NCBI GenBank assembly: GCA_026119855.1
Contig: JAOWBW010000868.1
Span: forward strand, 62,001-126,000
Origin: Campanula takesimana
Taxonomy: Eukaryota; Streptophyta; Magnoliopsida; Asterales; Campanulaceae
Direction: 5' to 3'
Length of the DNA: 64,000 nucleotides
Below are positions 53,250 through 63,229 of this stretch, piece by piece; the stretch's first letter is position 1, and every line of letters starts with the position of its first letter. Both the position numbers and the translations under genes were made by a program. A model generated the notes under the pieces. It had not been told where the DNA came from and made no database searches. It worked only from the letters and a program-made list of their open reading frames with translations.

Positions 53250-55679
53250 CTAATCAGAATCATCATTATCGGCAGCACCGTGTCCACCCCCACTACCGCT
53301 CTCAGTCTCCTCGTCATCGTCATCATCATCATCAACAGATTCTTCCTCCTCAGATGTCTCCACCACAACATCGTACCGGGTCCTCTTGACAGCTCTCCCT
53401 GATGACCTAGCACCACCCCGGCTCTGGCTACCTCCTCGACTCAGACTCCTACTATGGCTACCTCCTCGGCTCAGACTCCTGCTCAGTGACTACCTCGCCG
53501 AAGAGACAGCCTCATCAATGTCTAGTGCAGCATCCCTGCAGCCTCGTCCTATGCCCCGAGCACCTCGGGCAGCTCCTCTCGCAGCACCAGAGACAGCACC
53601 AGCAGCATCTCTAGTCATGGCAGCAATATCCCTGCACAGCCCTAGCACCCTCTCCTCCAGCTGACGGAGTCTCCTCCTCATCCCTTTGTTCTATCTGCCC
53701 AAGTGCCTATAAGCAGCTACAGGTACCTGTTGCAACAAAGAACAGAAAAAGGAAGTTTCATCAATACAAAGAACAGAGAAGCGAGACTGTAACTGAGAAA
53801 TGCAAAGACAGACAGGAAAACATACCACAGCAGCCTAAACAGGAGGCTCTCTCTCCGGCGACATGTCCTCGGGAACAATCTCCCTCTGCTCCTCATACAC
53901 CCCAAAGTTCGAGTAAGTATAATATGAAGGAGGCAAAGAGGGATCAAAACAATATCCAGCACCAGTGGGATAAAACCGAGCCGAAGTCTGCGGAGCAGCA
54001 TGTGTCTCCCTCGGATCAGTGAACATGAAACCCTGCTGGAGGTTATGCTCCCGAAATAAACCATAATCCTTCTCCAGATGGATGAAAGGGACATCATCAA
54101 CCCCCGCAAGGTAGACTGCCCGGTCTGCCTCTGAAAGATCCCTCCAATTACGAGGACAGAAAGGAGGAACATCAGGAACCGCTGGCCTAGGAGGGTGGTG
54201 GAAGTCCGTCACCTGACCACCATGCTGCCAAAACACTCTCTCTCCAAGATACATCGCCATACACTCCACTGAGCTCATCAGAAACCTCGAGCGGGTGGGA
54301 ATCAGGGTGTGCTCAATAAAGGCATAAATACCTCTCCACGGAAACAAAGAAGAGGCGACAGCCTCCGGCCTCAAAGAATCCAAGTGGCGCCGAGCTGAAA
54401 GCAGCCTGATGGGAACAGTACCAGTCCTCACGTTCCTCTCCCTGTACGACCACCTCACAAAGTCTCGATACTGGGGCTGACCCTCTCTGTTAATCTTGAA
54501 GTCCCTCAGCTCCAAGACAGCAAAGGCCCATAGCTGCAAAACAGAGGCAAGAGCAGAATTAAATGACAGTTCAGGGATACAGTAGAGCAATGACAAGAAG
54601 GCCGAAAAGAAAAGGGAAAGCAGTGTACCTCCCACAACAGGCTGAAACCCGTGACCGAGCTAGTGGTCGAGCGGCTGGTCAGATCCATACCGTGATAATA
54701 GGCAGCCAAGCCCGCTGCACCCCAGTTATAATAACCGGCATGGTCCAAGTCTACCAACAAGTCAAACAAAGCCAAGGAAGCTGATGACCCTCCACTGGCA
54801 AACAGAGTATGGGACAACAGGTACCATATAAAACAACGGGCCACAGCATCGACCCGCTCATCAGTGACACCCAAAGGTTCGGCTGCAAGAATACTAAAAT
54901 ACCGACGGATGCTCCCCCAAGTGACTTGGTAGTTCTTCACCGGGAGGTCACAGTCAACCAGGGCCAACAGCTCATCAGCAGTCCGAAGGGTCCCTCTCAA
55001 AACACAAGGGACAGGCTCCCCCGCAAACGGCAGACCAGTCAACGCCGTGAAATCAGTGGGCGTCATCGTGACCTCTCCCATACGAAGATGGAAAGTATGG
55101 GTGGTGTCCCACCATCTCTCTCTCAGAGCCTGAATAACATCCGGATCATTCTTCAACGCCGGCAGACTGGTAATAAAGAGGCCAAAATGGGTGGCCTGGA
55201 CCCAAGCCCTGACATTCTCGGGCAGCTTACTCCAGATGGTGACCGGGCCATGAGCTCCGCCTCGAATCTCCGACAGGCGGCTCCACTCCTGAAAAGAAAC
55301 AAGAAACAACGAAAATTTCGTCAGCATAACGGCTAGAAAACGGACAAACCCAAAACAGAAATTTCAACATGCATGCGAGTGTATGGGTACGAAAATGGGT
55401 ATCCGAACATGTTACTTGCAATAAATCAACAGCAACAACAACCAACAGCGACAATCAACAAAAAAAGTTGCAGCGGAAAATACGGGTGAAACAGAGCATC
55501 CCCAAAGCGCAAAAATCACAAAGAGAATGAAAGATTCTTACCAATCCCGCTGTGACAAAGTGGGAGATATAGGTATGCGGCTGATACGTGAGCAAACTCA
55601 GGTCCATCGCCTCAATTCCAACCTCGGGCTCCTCGCCTTGTGGCATCTCGAATGGAGGAGATTGTTGACGATCCGACAT
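53250..55679 (-). pseudogene. Antisense spliced PMD gene of element C
   Basis: Minus-strand exons: 55679-55542, 55288-54629, 54533-53826 and 53726-53250. The first three are 138, 660 and 708 nt as in B, and all introns are GT-AG and phase 0. It starts M-S-D-R-Q-Q-S-P-P-F-E. Exon 2 has W-W-D-T-T-H-T-F-H-L-R-M-G-E-V-T-M-T-P-T-D-F and is fully open. Exon 3 is open except for a TAG near its end (CAG in B). Exon 4 has stops near 53692 and 53488 and ends with an acidic tail. It is the best preserved PMD copy in this family. It faces the integrase of C. Confidence 0.87.
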
Positions 55680-55805
55680 CGTGTCTATGATAGAATCGCT
55701 CCTAGAACAACAAGAAAGTGTTTTGGGGTGATTTCTCCGCGAAAATTTGGTTTAAAATTTGGAGGGTTCTTTAAAATTTTGAAAACTCGCCGAAAAAGTG
55801 AATTG

Positions 55806-55905
55806 TCTATTTATGTATGCTGAACCAGAACGGGATGCGCCCGCCTCCCGCTATGTCACTCAGACGTGCGCGCTTCCCATAGCGAAGATCAGACGCACGC
55901 GACTT
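55806..55905 (-). promoter_or_regulatory. Promoter module of the element C antisense PMD gene
   Basis: CGCG-type boxes (TGCGCCCGCC, GTGCGCGC and ACGCACGCG variants, 55836-55900) lie upstream on the minus strand of a TATA-like CATAAATAG (55807-55817) and of the ATG at 55679. Box sequences are more decayed than in B. Confidence 0.5.
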
Positions 55906-56209
55906 TGCTCCCTGGAAATTCAAACACAACTCCCCACGCGAGAAATCAAGGTGTCATATCCATGTTCATCTGAGTTTTCAGCTCCCCCACTACAAGCTGA
56001 ATAAGATTCGTAACAGACGCCGTTAATTCTCAAAAGATCAGTTTTTACAATTCATCCCCAGCACAAAGCATTCCGCAGTCAATTGTGCCCACACCCCGTC
56101 AAAAGTCAAAGTCAAACATCAAAGTACGACTCACGACAACAACTTGGTCCGGGGAGATCCACGGAATCACTGCTTCATCATCAAGCGAGATCTACATCCA
56201 TTCAAGGCA
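55906..56209. other. Spacer in element C without a gene
   Basis: This sequence lies between the antisense promoter and the tandem array. I see no coding or structural feature in it. Confidence 0.5.
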
Positions 56210-56905
56210 AACGGTCCTCCAGGTCCCGCACTTCAGCAAACGGTCCTCCGGGTCCCGCACTTCAGCAAACGGCCCCCCGGGTCCCGCACTGCAGCAAATG
56301 TCCCCCGAGTCCCGCACCTCAGGAAACGGATCTCCGGGTTCCGCACTTCAGCAAACGGTCCTCCGGGTCCCGCACTCTAACAAACGGTCCTCCGGGTCCC
56401 GCACTTCAGCAAACGGTCCCCAGGGTCCCGCACTCCAGCAAACGGTCCTCCGGGTCCCGCACTTCAGCAAACGGTCCCCCATGTCCCGTACTCCAGCAAA
56501 TGGTCCTCCAGGTCCCGCACTTCAGCAAACGGTCCTCCGGGTCCCACACTCCAGCAAACGGTCCTCCGGGTCCCGCACTCCAGCAAACGGTCCTCCGGGT
56601 CCCGCACTTCAGCAAACGGTCCTCTGGGTCCCGCACTTCAGCAAACGGTCCTCCGGATCCCGCACTCCAGCAAACGGTCCCCCGAGTCCCGCACTTTTCA
56701 GCAAACGGTCCCCCGAGTCCCGCACTTCAGTAAACGGTCCCCCGGGTCCCGCACTTCAGCAAACGGTCCTCCGGGTCCCGCACTCCAGCAAACGGATCTC
56801 GCTATCAGCAAATAGGTCCCGCCTCCAGCAAACGGATCTCGCTTCCAGCGAACAGATCCCGCTTCCAGCAAACAGATCCCGCTTCCAGCAAACGGATCCC
56901 GCTAT
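56210..56905. repeat. 29-bp tandem repeat in element C 3' UTR
   Basis: About 20 units of the core CGGTCCTCCGGGTCCCGCAC followed by TTCAGCAAA. Later units shorten to CAGCAAACGGATCCCGCTTC. A 29 bp unit cycles through all three frames without stops, so it yields ORFs of 216-314 codons that I do not regard as genes. It occupies the tandem-repeat slot next to the polypurine tract. Confidence 0.92.
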
Positions 56906-57079
56906 TGGCAAAGCCGCTCACACAAGGAGCGCACCCTTACCTCTCAAAGCCGCTCACACAGGGAGCGCACCTCTATTCCCTGTAATTTCAAATTCCTGCT
57001 TTTATCAAGTCTTTTCCTTTTCTTGGTGATGTCCTAGGCGGATGTCTGTCTTTCGTCGGCGCGTTTGCTTCGCAATTCA

Positions 57080-57095
57080 CGCCGCTGAGGGGCTC
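57080..57095 (+). other. Polypurine tract of element C
   Basis: CGCCGCTGAGGGGCTC directly before the 3' LTR. Confidence 0.75.
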
Positions 57096-58156
57096 TGTAG
57101 ACACCCCGCCTTAGACCGCTCACCCCGATTGCACACTTGATTTTGTGTTTCTCCCCCTTTTAAGTGTTTTATGTTAGTTTCTGTTACTTTGGTTAAGTTC
57201 CAGACGGACTCCGTTAAGTCCCAGGGCTAAACTGAATAACAGTTCTAACTTTCTAGTCCATTCTGTCAAAATTCGCTTCTCAGAGTCGCGCGCCTCCGCC
57301 CCTTGAGGCCAGACGCGCGCGCCTTCCGCCGCCTAGGTGGGATGCGCGCGCTTCTGGGGCGTGTCAGTTACAGATTCTACCCCAGAATCTCTCCCTTGCT
57401 CATTTTATATGATTTTTCCCGAGAAACTGATCTTTTTGACTCCGTTTTGGCACCAAAAAACATTACTTTTCAACTATAAAAACCCCTCCAATCCATCATT
57501 GGAGGAGGACTTGGAAAAATCATCACTTTAGACTTCTTACTCACTATTTGCCTAGGCTTTTCCTTTAAGACTTCTTCAACAAAAGTACTCAACCTCTTCT
57601 TCAAGGCTTTACAAGAGGTTCTCTTTTCGAAGGATACTATAGGTAAAGGTCTTAACCATTTATCTTCTTCTTCTTCTTCTTCTTCTTCTTCTTCTTCTTC
57701 TTCTTCTTCTTCTTCTTCTTCTTCTTCTTCTTCTTCTTCTCTTCTCTCAATCAAATGTGCAATCACCCAAAACCATTTGGGACATGACACCAACGGTCCT
57801 TTCATTACATTGAATTGGCCTAGGAGTCATCTCCCTACATTTCAAACTCTAAACCCCTCTTTATCATCATTTTAATAGGAAGAACACATTTATCTTAGAA
57901 AGTGAATTATGAACAAACAAGACCGAATTTGCTCGGGCGAAATGGGTATTTAAGTACTTCCCATTTCGTAACCTAACCCCCGAACCCCTCATCCCAAAGA
58001 ATCTCTGTTTTCGTAAATCAAACTTAGGCTCACAAACATTAGGTTTTTCTTATGTTCCTCTAAAACATAGGTGGCAACTCTAAAACATCAATTAGACATC
58101 CTAGGATAACTCACGCGCTCTAGCCTGAAGCCGTGGTTTCCCCCGGGGTATCTACA
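57096..58156 (+). repeat. Element C 3' LTR
   Basis: This LTR begins TGTAGACACC (the 5' copy has TGTAAACACC) and ends GTATCTACA. The PBS-like decamer is changed to GTGGCAACTC (58071-58080). It is followed by the CTATC duplication (58157-58161). Confidence 0.95.
57662..57740. repeat. (TTC)n microsatellite in the 3' LTR of C
   Basis: About 26 TTC units, longer than the 5' LTR run. On the minus strand it produces a poly-glutamate ORF that is not a gene. Confidence 0.95.
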
Positions 58157-58161
58157 CTATC

Positions 58162-58976
58162 TCACTCCGGTGGGTGTGTGAATAACTCAAGCAACGTATT
58201 CCTTAAAATAATTTTGTTCGGGAATACTGACAATGTTGATGAGTTTGTGCACAAGTGTATGTCCTAACAATTGTCTAATGATTTCTGGGACAAGGAATGT
58301 TTGAGCTTCAATGAATGCTCTAAACAATCAATTCTCTTCAATGCACTGAAATCACCAACCCTCTTCCATGCTCTAAGTCCTCTATTTATAAGAGAAGTTA
58401 ATGACTTGAGTCTTGTTGAAGAAGGCTTGCAATTTGAATTTCCAGCTGGGTAGTTGAGGAGCATTAAATGCGGTATCTTCAGCATTAATGGCAAAGATAT
58501 AGAGTACACGCATGCTTGGAAAAGTCTGATGGGTAAAGACCCCTTTGTCTCAACCGGTTACCTGCAAAAGCAAGTAGAGACTGAGTAGAGCTAAAAATAT
58601 ATATGTGTCAGATGGCGCAACAATCATAACAGAGCAGATAAACTACTTTCAGATATGACAGTACGAAAGGACAAAGACAATCAGTAAGGTTGACTTTAAG
58701 GTAGAGCGATGTAACCTGACTACCAGTACAGACTATCTTTGCCGATCGGCAACTTGAGTAGTAAGTTGATCGGCAATTTGAGTAGTAAGTTGATCGGTAA
58801 CTTGAATGCTGGTCTGCTGAATTTCTTCCTCTAGCTGGTTTGCCTTGATTGAAAAGTTGTTATACACTTGTGCTGGTCACAAAGAATCCTAATGGTACCT
58901 TATAAAGGTTCTAATAAAATTAGGGGATCCTAAATGTTAGCTATGATTGGTATTAAGCAATTCTATGTCCTAAACA
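58162..58976 (-). repeat. Copia-1 5' LTR, fragment 3 (U3 side), boundary tentative
   Basis: This continues the LTR after element C. A minus-strand TATA box TATAAATAGA lies at 58381-58390, so the LTR must extend beyond it. The right end is tentative: CCTAAACA at 58969-58976 would mirror the other end (TGTTAGG), but CCTAACA at 58263-58269 matches it better and would leave the TATA box outside. No gene is seen here. Confidence 0.5.
58744..58808. repeat. 24-bp repeat in the copia-1 U3 region
   Basis: GATCGGCAACTTGAGTAGTA-type units start at 58744, 58768 and 58792. They lie upstream of the minus-strand TATA box and could be enhancer repeats. Confidence 0.7.
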
Positions 58977-58981
58977 TATAT

Positions 58982-60330
58982 ATGAACAACACGGGCCCTT
59001 CATCTGGTAATAATGAAGCCGTTGCATCTAGATCTTCTCTCAATAATACTGCTAACACCTCTCAACCCGCCTCTACTCTAGTGCGTCATCCCATTACTCC
59101 ATGGCATACCAAATATGGGATCGATCATGTAAATTATCACGTAGAACCCTTTCAGGGTGATACTTCTCTTGAGTTTGCGAGAATACGTGAAGATGGTGTT
59201 ATTGTTTATCCTTCCCAGCTAGAAGCAGGCCTTAGATTTCCTATTGATCCTTTTATTAGTTATGTCCTTCATGAACTTCAGGCCGCCATCATTGAACTCC
59301 ATCTTAATGCCATTAGGATAATTACTTGCTTCATTGTGGTCTGTAAAGCCCTACGTAAGGAACCCTCGCTTCCCCTTCTAATTCATTTCTTTTTAAGTTA
59401 TCAACATAAGACCCATTTCACTGATGATACCTCTGAAACAAGAATGTCCCTGAAATATAAACCTGATATTAAAATGTTTACACCCCTTCCCGACAAAGTT
59501 CATAATTGGAAAGATGGACCTTTATTTATCATTTCCCGCACTGGGTGGACTCATCCCTGCTATCTTAAATCCTTGAAGACATCTTTGGGTAAGAAAAAAC
59601 CCTTGAGTCCTGCTAACAAGTTGTTGGAAACCCACATTCTAAATATCTTCTCAAACGTTCCCAATTTTCCAAACGCTAAGATATCATGGAGAAAAATTGT
59701 GCGTGATCACAAGTTATTGTGTCAAGTAGGGCTTTCTGATAACTTTCCAGTTGAAAATGCCTGTGTCTCCATTGCCTTCCCGCCTTGCTATGCCGGTTGG
59801 GAGGTTCATTCTGAAAATTTGCTATCTTTTGAATGCCGCCTATGTGGGATGCCAGGGAAACAATGTCCCGCAATGGCCGACGTTCTGAGTACGCCCTCTT
59901 GACCTTATGCCACATATCTCTCTTCCTTTACACTGTTTTGCACTTGATAAAAATTTACTATGCTCTTTTACCCAAGAATCAGAAAGATGAGCTCTGGATC
60001 CCGTCACAATGCCAACCTAGAATCTGAAGCACGTCGTCGATGGATTTCAGAAGCCCATGATGCTGACCTGAGGAAACTTACTTCAGATTTAGACTTGCCC
60101 TTGTCCAACGATGGAAAAGATGCAGTGCCCTCGCCGCCGCCAAAGCTGAAGCCGCTCTCGCCAGGAAAGCTGCAGCAAGGCCTTCAAAAAGGAGAAGGAG
60201 GGTAATAGAAGTGGATGAAGATGAGGAAGTGGATGAAGCTGCCCCGATTGTGCAAACCCAAACCCAAAATGAGCGGAACACTGAGCAACCCTCTGGTGAA
60301 GACTTGGGGAAGGGAATCACTGGAGAAGAG
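58982..60330 (+). pseudogene. 'Putative gypsy-type transposase' (Transposase_28-like) ORF
   Basis: The open frame 58982-59902 (307 codons) contains V-Y-P-S-Q-L-E-A-G-L-R-F-P-I-D-P-F, L-N-A-I-R-I-I-T-C-F-I-V-V-C and F-F-L-S-Y-Q, the hallmark of the plant domain named transposase (putative), gypsy type. The same domain occurs in accessory ORFs of plant retroelements; biochemical function is unknown. After the stop, shifted frames from 59988 onward read R-R-R-W-I-S-E-A, an alanine/lysine-rich coil, K-R-R-R-R and an acidic stretch, probably the original C-terminus after a frameshift near 60110 or a lost intron. It lies outside the nested set, in the DNA hit by copia-1. Confidence 0.6.
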
Positions 60331-60372
60331 GACCCAAAATGGTGCGAGACAAAATTCCTTTTTCTGACTTTT

Positions 60373-60455
60373 GGCATGGTCGTGCGTTATAAGCGACACG
60401 GTCGTGCTGAACCATTCAGCACGGTCGTGCCCTTTAAATAGCACGGTCGTGCCAG
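60373..60455 (+). promoter_or_regulatory. Cluster of four CACGGTCGTGC motifs with TATA-like box
   Basis: Four copies of the near-palindrome GCACGGTCGTGC (one with CATGG) lie about 20-27 bp apart, with CTTTAAATAG between the last two. The layout resembles the family-specific motif clusters of elements A-D. It may be the U3 or antisense promoter of a fifth, mostly lost element. Confidence 0.4.
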
Positions 60456-60542
60456 ACCAGAAAACCAGATTTTTCCATAATTCCAATTTAGTCCTTTAGG
60501 ATTCGTTCTATTCGTGTGTGACCCTCTAGGATTACACTAATG

Positions 60543-61456
60543 ACCTTATCAATGTATGTACTTTGGCTTAAACCAATTAGCTTCCTTGATCTATCTCTAT
60601 AGATCTTAATTCCAAGTACATATGCGGCTTCACCCATATCTTTCATCGCGAAGCACTTTTCTAACCAAGTCTTTACGGACTGAAGTGTAGGAATGTCGTT
60701 TCCAATGAGTAATATGTCATCCACATATAAAATAAGGAATAGTACTATGATCCCACTAATCTTCTTGTATACATAAGGTTCATCTTCGTTCTTGATGAAA
60801 CCAAACTCTTTGACCGATTCATCAAAACGGAGATTCCAACTCCTAGAAGCTTGCTTCAATCCATAGATGGATCTCTGCAACTTGCATACCTTAGAATTCT
60901 ATTCAAAACCTTCTGGTTGTGTCATATACACATCCTCTTGTAGTTTTCCATTTAGGAAAGCGGTTTTGACATCCATTTGCCATATTTTATAGTCATGATA
61001 TGCGGCAATGGCAAGCAAAATTCTTATAGACTTAATCATTGCTATGGGTGAAAAGGTTTCATCATAGTCAATACCATGAACTTGCCTATAACCTTTCACT
61101 ACAAGTCTAGCTTTGTAAGTAAGCACCTTCCCATCCATGTCGGTCTTCTTCTTAAAGACCCATTTGCATCCTATGGTTTTTACACCTTCGGGCGCATCAA
61201 TCAAATTCCAAACTTGATTATCTTGCATGGATTGTAATTCAGATTTCATAGCTCCAAGACATTTATCCAAATCAGGAAAAGACATCGCCTCTTGATAGGT
61301 GGTCGGTTCATCATCTTCAATGATTTCCACCTCATTACTATCCATTATGAGAAATCCATATCTCTCGGGCTCGGATCGTAACCTACCAGATCTGCGAGTT
61401 ACTTGTGTATTCTGAACAGGTTCCACAACTCCTTGTGGTTCTTGTTCTTGTTCCAC
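60543..61456 (-). pseudogene. Copia-2 reverse transcriptase (partial)
   Basis: Minus-strand frames 61456-60899 and 60880-60543 share one reading phase. They contain the copia reverse-transcriptase motifs W-N-L-I-D-A-P-E-G, K-A-R-L-V-V-K-G-Y-x-Q, Q-M-D-V-K-T-A-F-L-N-G, S-I-Y-G-L-K-Q-A-S-R-S-W-N and an intact Y-V-D-D. One stop lies near 60898. Homology ends near 60543 inside the region before RNase H, so RNase H and the 3' LTR are missing. Confidence 0.85.
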
Positions 61457-61483
61457 TATCGGTTCAATGTTATTTTCTGGGTC

Positions 61484-62560
61484 TCAAATTTCTTCAAGAT
61501 TTATTTTACTCCCAATGATTTCTTTGGAGAGAAACTCTTTCCCTAGAAAGACACCAGTTCGGGCAACAAAAACTTTGTTGTCCGTTTGGTTGTAAAAGTA
61601 GTATCCTTTAGTTTCCTTAGGATATCCCACGAAAATACATTTATCAGATTTGTGTGCAAGTTTGTCTGAGACAAGTCTTTTGACAAAAGCTTCACAACCC
61701 CAAATCTTCATGAAAGATAGACAAGGCTTCTTTCCGCTCCACATCTCATATGGAGTCTTTTGAACCGATTTAGTTGGAACACGATTTAGTGTGAAAGCAG
61801 CGGTTTCTAGAGCATAACCCCAAAAGGATATTGGAAGATCAACTTGACTCATCATTGATCGAACCATGTCTTACAAGGTCCGATTCCTCCTCTCGGACAC
61901 ACCATTCCATTGTGGTGTTCCGGGTGGAGTCAATTGTGAAATTATTCCACAATTCTTTAGATGATCATCAAATTCATGACTCAAGTATTCTCCACCTCGA
62001 TCCGATCGAAGTGCCTTAATACTTTTGCAAAGTTGTTTTTCTACTTCATTTTGAAATATTTTAAATATCTCGAATGCTTCACTCTTATGTTTCATTAGGT
62101 AAACATACCAAAATATACTATAATTATCAGTGAAGGTTATGAAGTATTGAAATCCTCCCCTAGCATTGCTACTTAATGATCCACATACATCGGAATGTAT
62201 CAACCCCAATAAGTCGCTTGCCCTTTCACCTAGCTTGGTAAAAGGTGTCTTAGTCATTTTGCCAAGAAGACACGACTCGCAAGTATCATATGACTCAAGG
62301 TCACATGAACCCAAAAGACCGTCCCCATGGAGTTTTGAGATACGCTTCTCATTAATATGACCAAGACGGCAATGCCACAAATAAGTATGATTTACATTAT
62401 TAGGTTTAGATTTCTTATTTACATGATAGACATTATTTTCATTCTTGACATCCAAGATATAAAGGCCATTAAATGAATTAGCAATACCATAAAGCACTTC
62501 ATTTAAATAAATAGAAAATCTCTTATTCTCAATAAGAAATTTAAAACCTTCATTATCCAA
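61484..62560 (-). pseudogene. Copia-2 integrase
   Basis: Frames 62560-61871 and 61867-61484 are in phase, split by a stop at 61868-61870. They show the pre-integrase zinc finger (W-H-C-R-L-G-H...C-E-S-C), a catalytic core with H-S-D-V-C-G, L-R-S-D-R-G-G-E-Y and N-G-V-S-E-R-R-N-R, then F-W-G-Y-A-L-E-T-A and the C-terminal copia part. The core is complete apart from the stop. Confidence 0.85.
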
Positions 62561-62602
62561 ACAAGAAATTGAAATAATATTTTAACTTAAATCTGGTACA
62601 TA

Positions 62603-62881
62603 TTAGCAATTGTTCAAAACAAGTATTAATCCGGAAGGTAAAGTGACTTCATAAGTCCCTATGGCTAATGCAGCAACTTTTGCTCCATTCCCCACGCGTA
62701 GGCCTACTTTACCCTCTTTAAGTAGTCTCATATTCTTTAGTCCCTGCACATTTAAATAAATGTGAGACCCACATCCGGTATCCAATACCCAAAAATCAGT
62801 GGTATAAAGGAGAATATCTATCATATAGATACCTGAAGTCGACGCAGCCTTGCTGCCCTTCTTCTTCTTTTGCTCTTCCAA
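62603..62881 (-). pseudogene. Copia-2 protease
   Basis: W-V-L-D-T-G-C-G-S-H-I gives the aspartic protease site in the copia form (DTGCGSH). It is in the same phase as integrase and reverse transcriptase; a stop near 62584 breaks the link. Confidence 0.85.
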
Positions 62882-62893
62882 GAAAGCCTTGCA

Positions 62894-63229
62894 ATTACGT
62901 TTCCAATGGCCAATTTCTTGACAATGGAAACAAATTGAATCCTTTTCTGAATCGGGTTTTACCTCAGAAGCCTTGGCAACCTTTGCCTTGCTTATCTTGG
63001 GTTTGACAACTTTCTTACCCTTTCCTTTGGCACTAGCCTTTTTCCCATCTTAAACCATGAGCACAGGAGAACCTTTCTCCAAAATCTTCATCTCCGCAGT
63101 TTTAAGCATGCCATGCAACTCAGAGAGATTCTTATCCATTCCATGCATGTTATAGTTCATCACAAACTGATTATAACATTTAGGCAATGAATTAAGAATG
63201 AGATATGTGGCTAGCTCCAATGGGATTGG
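62894..63229 (-). pseudogene. Copia-2 gag C-terminal part, cut by an LTR insertion
   Basis: It has the Gag (UBN2) segment I-P-L-E-L-A-T-Y-L-I-L-N-S-L-P and a zinc knuckle C-F-H-C-x3-G-H-x4-C at about 62900-62940 on the minus strand. A stop lies near 63050. The N-terminal half is missing because the element LTR starting at 63230 was inserted. This gag is not the missing part of copia-1, as that one continues past the left window edge. Confidence 0.75.

Larger units (their letters stand above)
28012..58156 (+). mobile_element. Element C: Tat-like gypsy retrotransposon carrying element D
   Basis: LTRs lie at 28012-29048 and 57096-58156, with a perfect CTATC duplication, a plus-strand primer-binding site (29049-29067) and a polypurine tract (57080-57095). 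Without D it is about 15.2 kb. Gag, protease, reverse transcriptase, two RNase H domains and integrase lie in one reading frame interrupted by only four stops and by element D. A spliced PMD gene and a small basic ORF lie on the minus strand. It is the most complete gypsy element of the window. Confidence 0.95.

Noticed and set aside
56085..57029. Long ORFs of 216 and 314 codons in overlapping frames
   Set aside because: They come from a 29 bp tandem repeat that is open in all frames; composition and frame cycling show no coding signal.
57470..57805. Poly-glutamate ORF on the minus strand
   Set aside because: It is the (TTC)n microsatellite of the C LTR.
58944..58958. PBS-like TTGGTATTAAGC on the plus strand before the 58982 ORF
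   Set aside because: It has mismatches to the tRNA-Met site, and no LTR end precedes it that I can define; likely chance.
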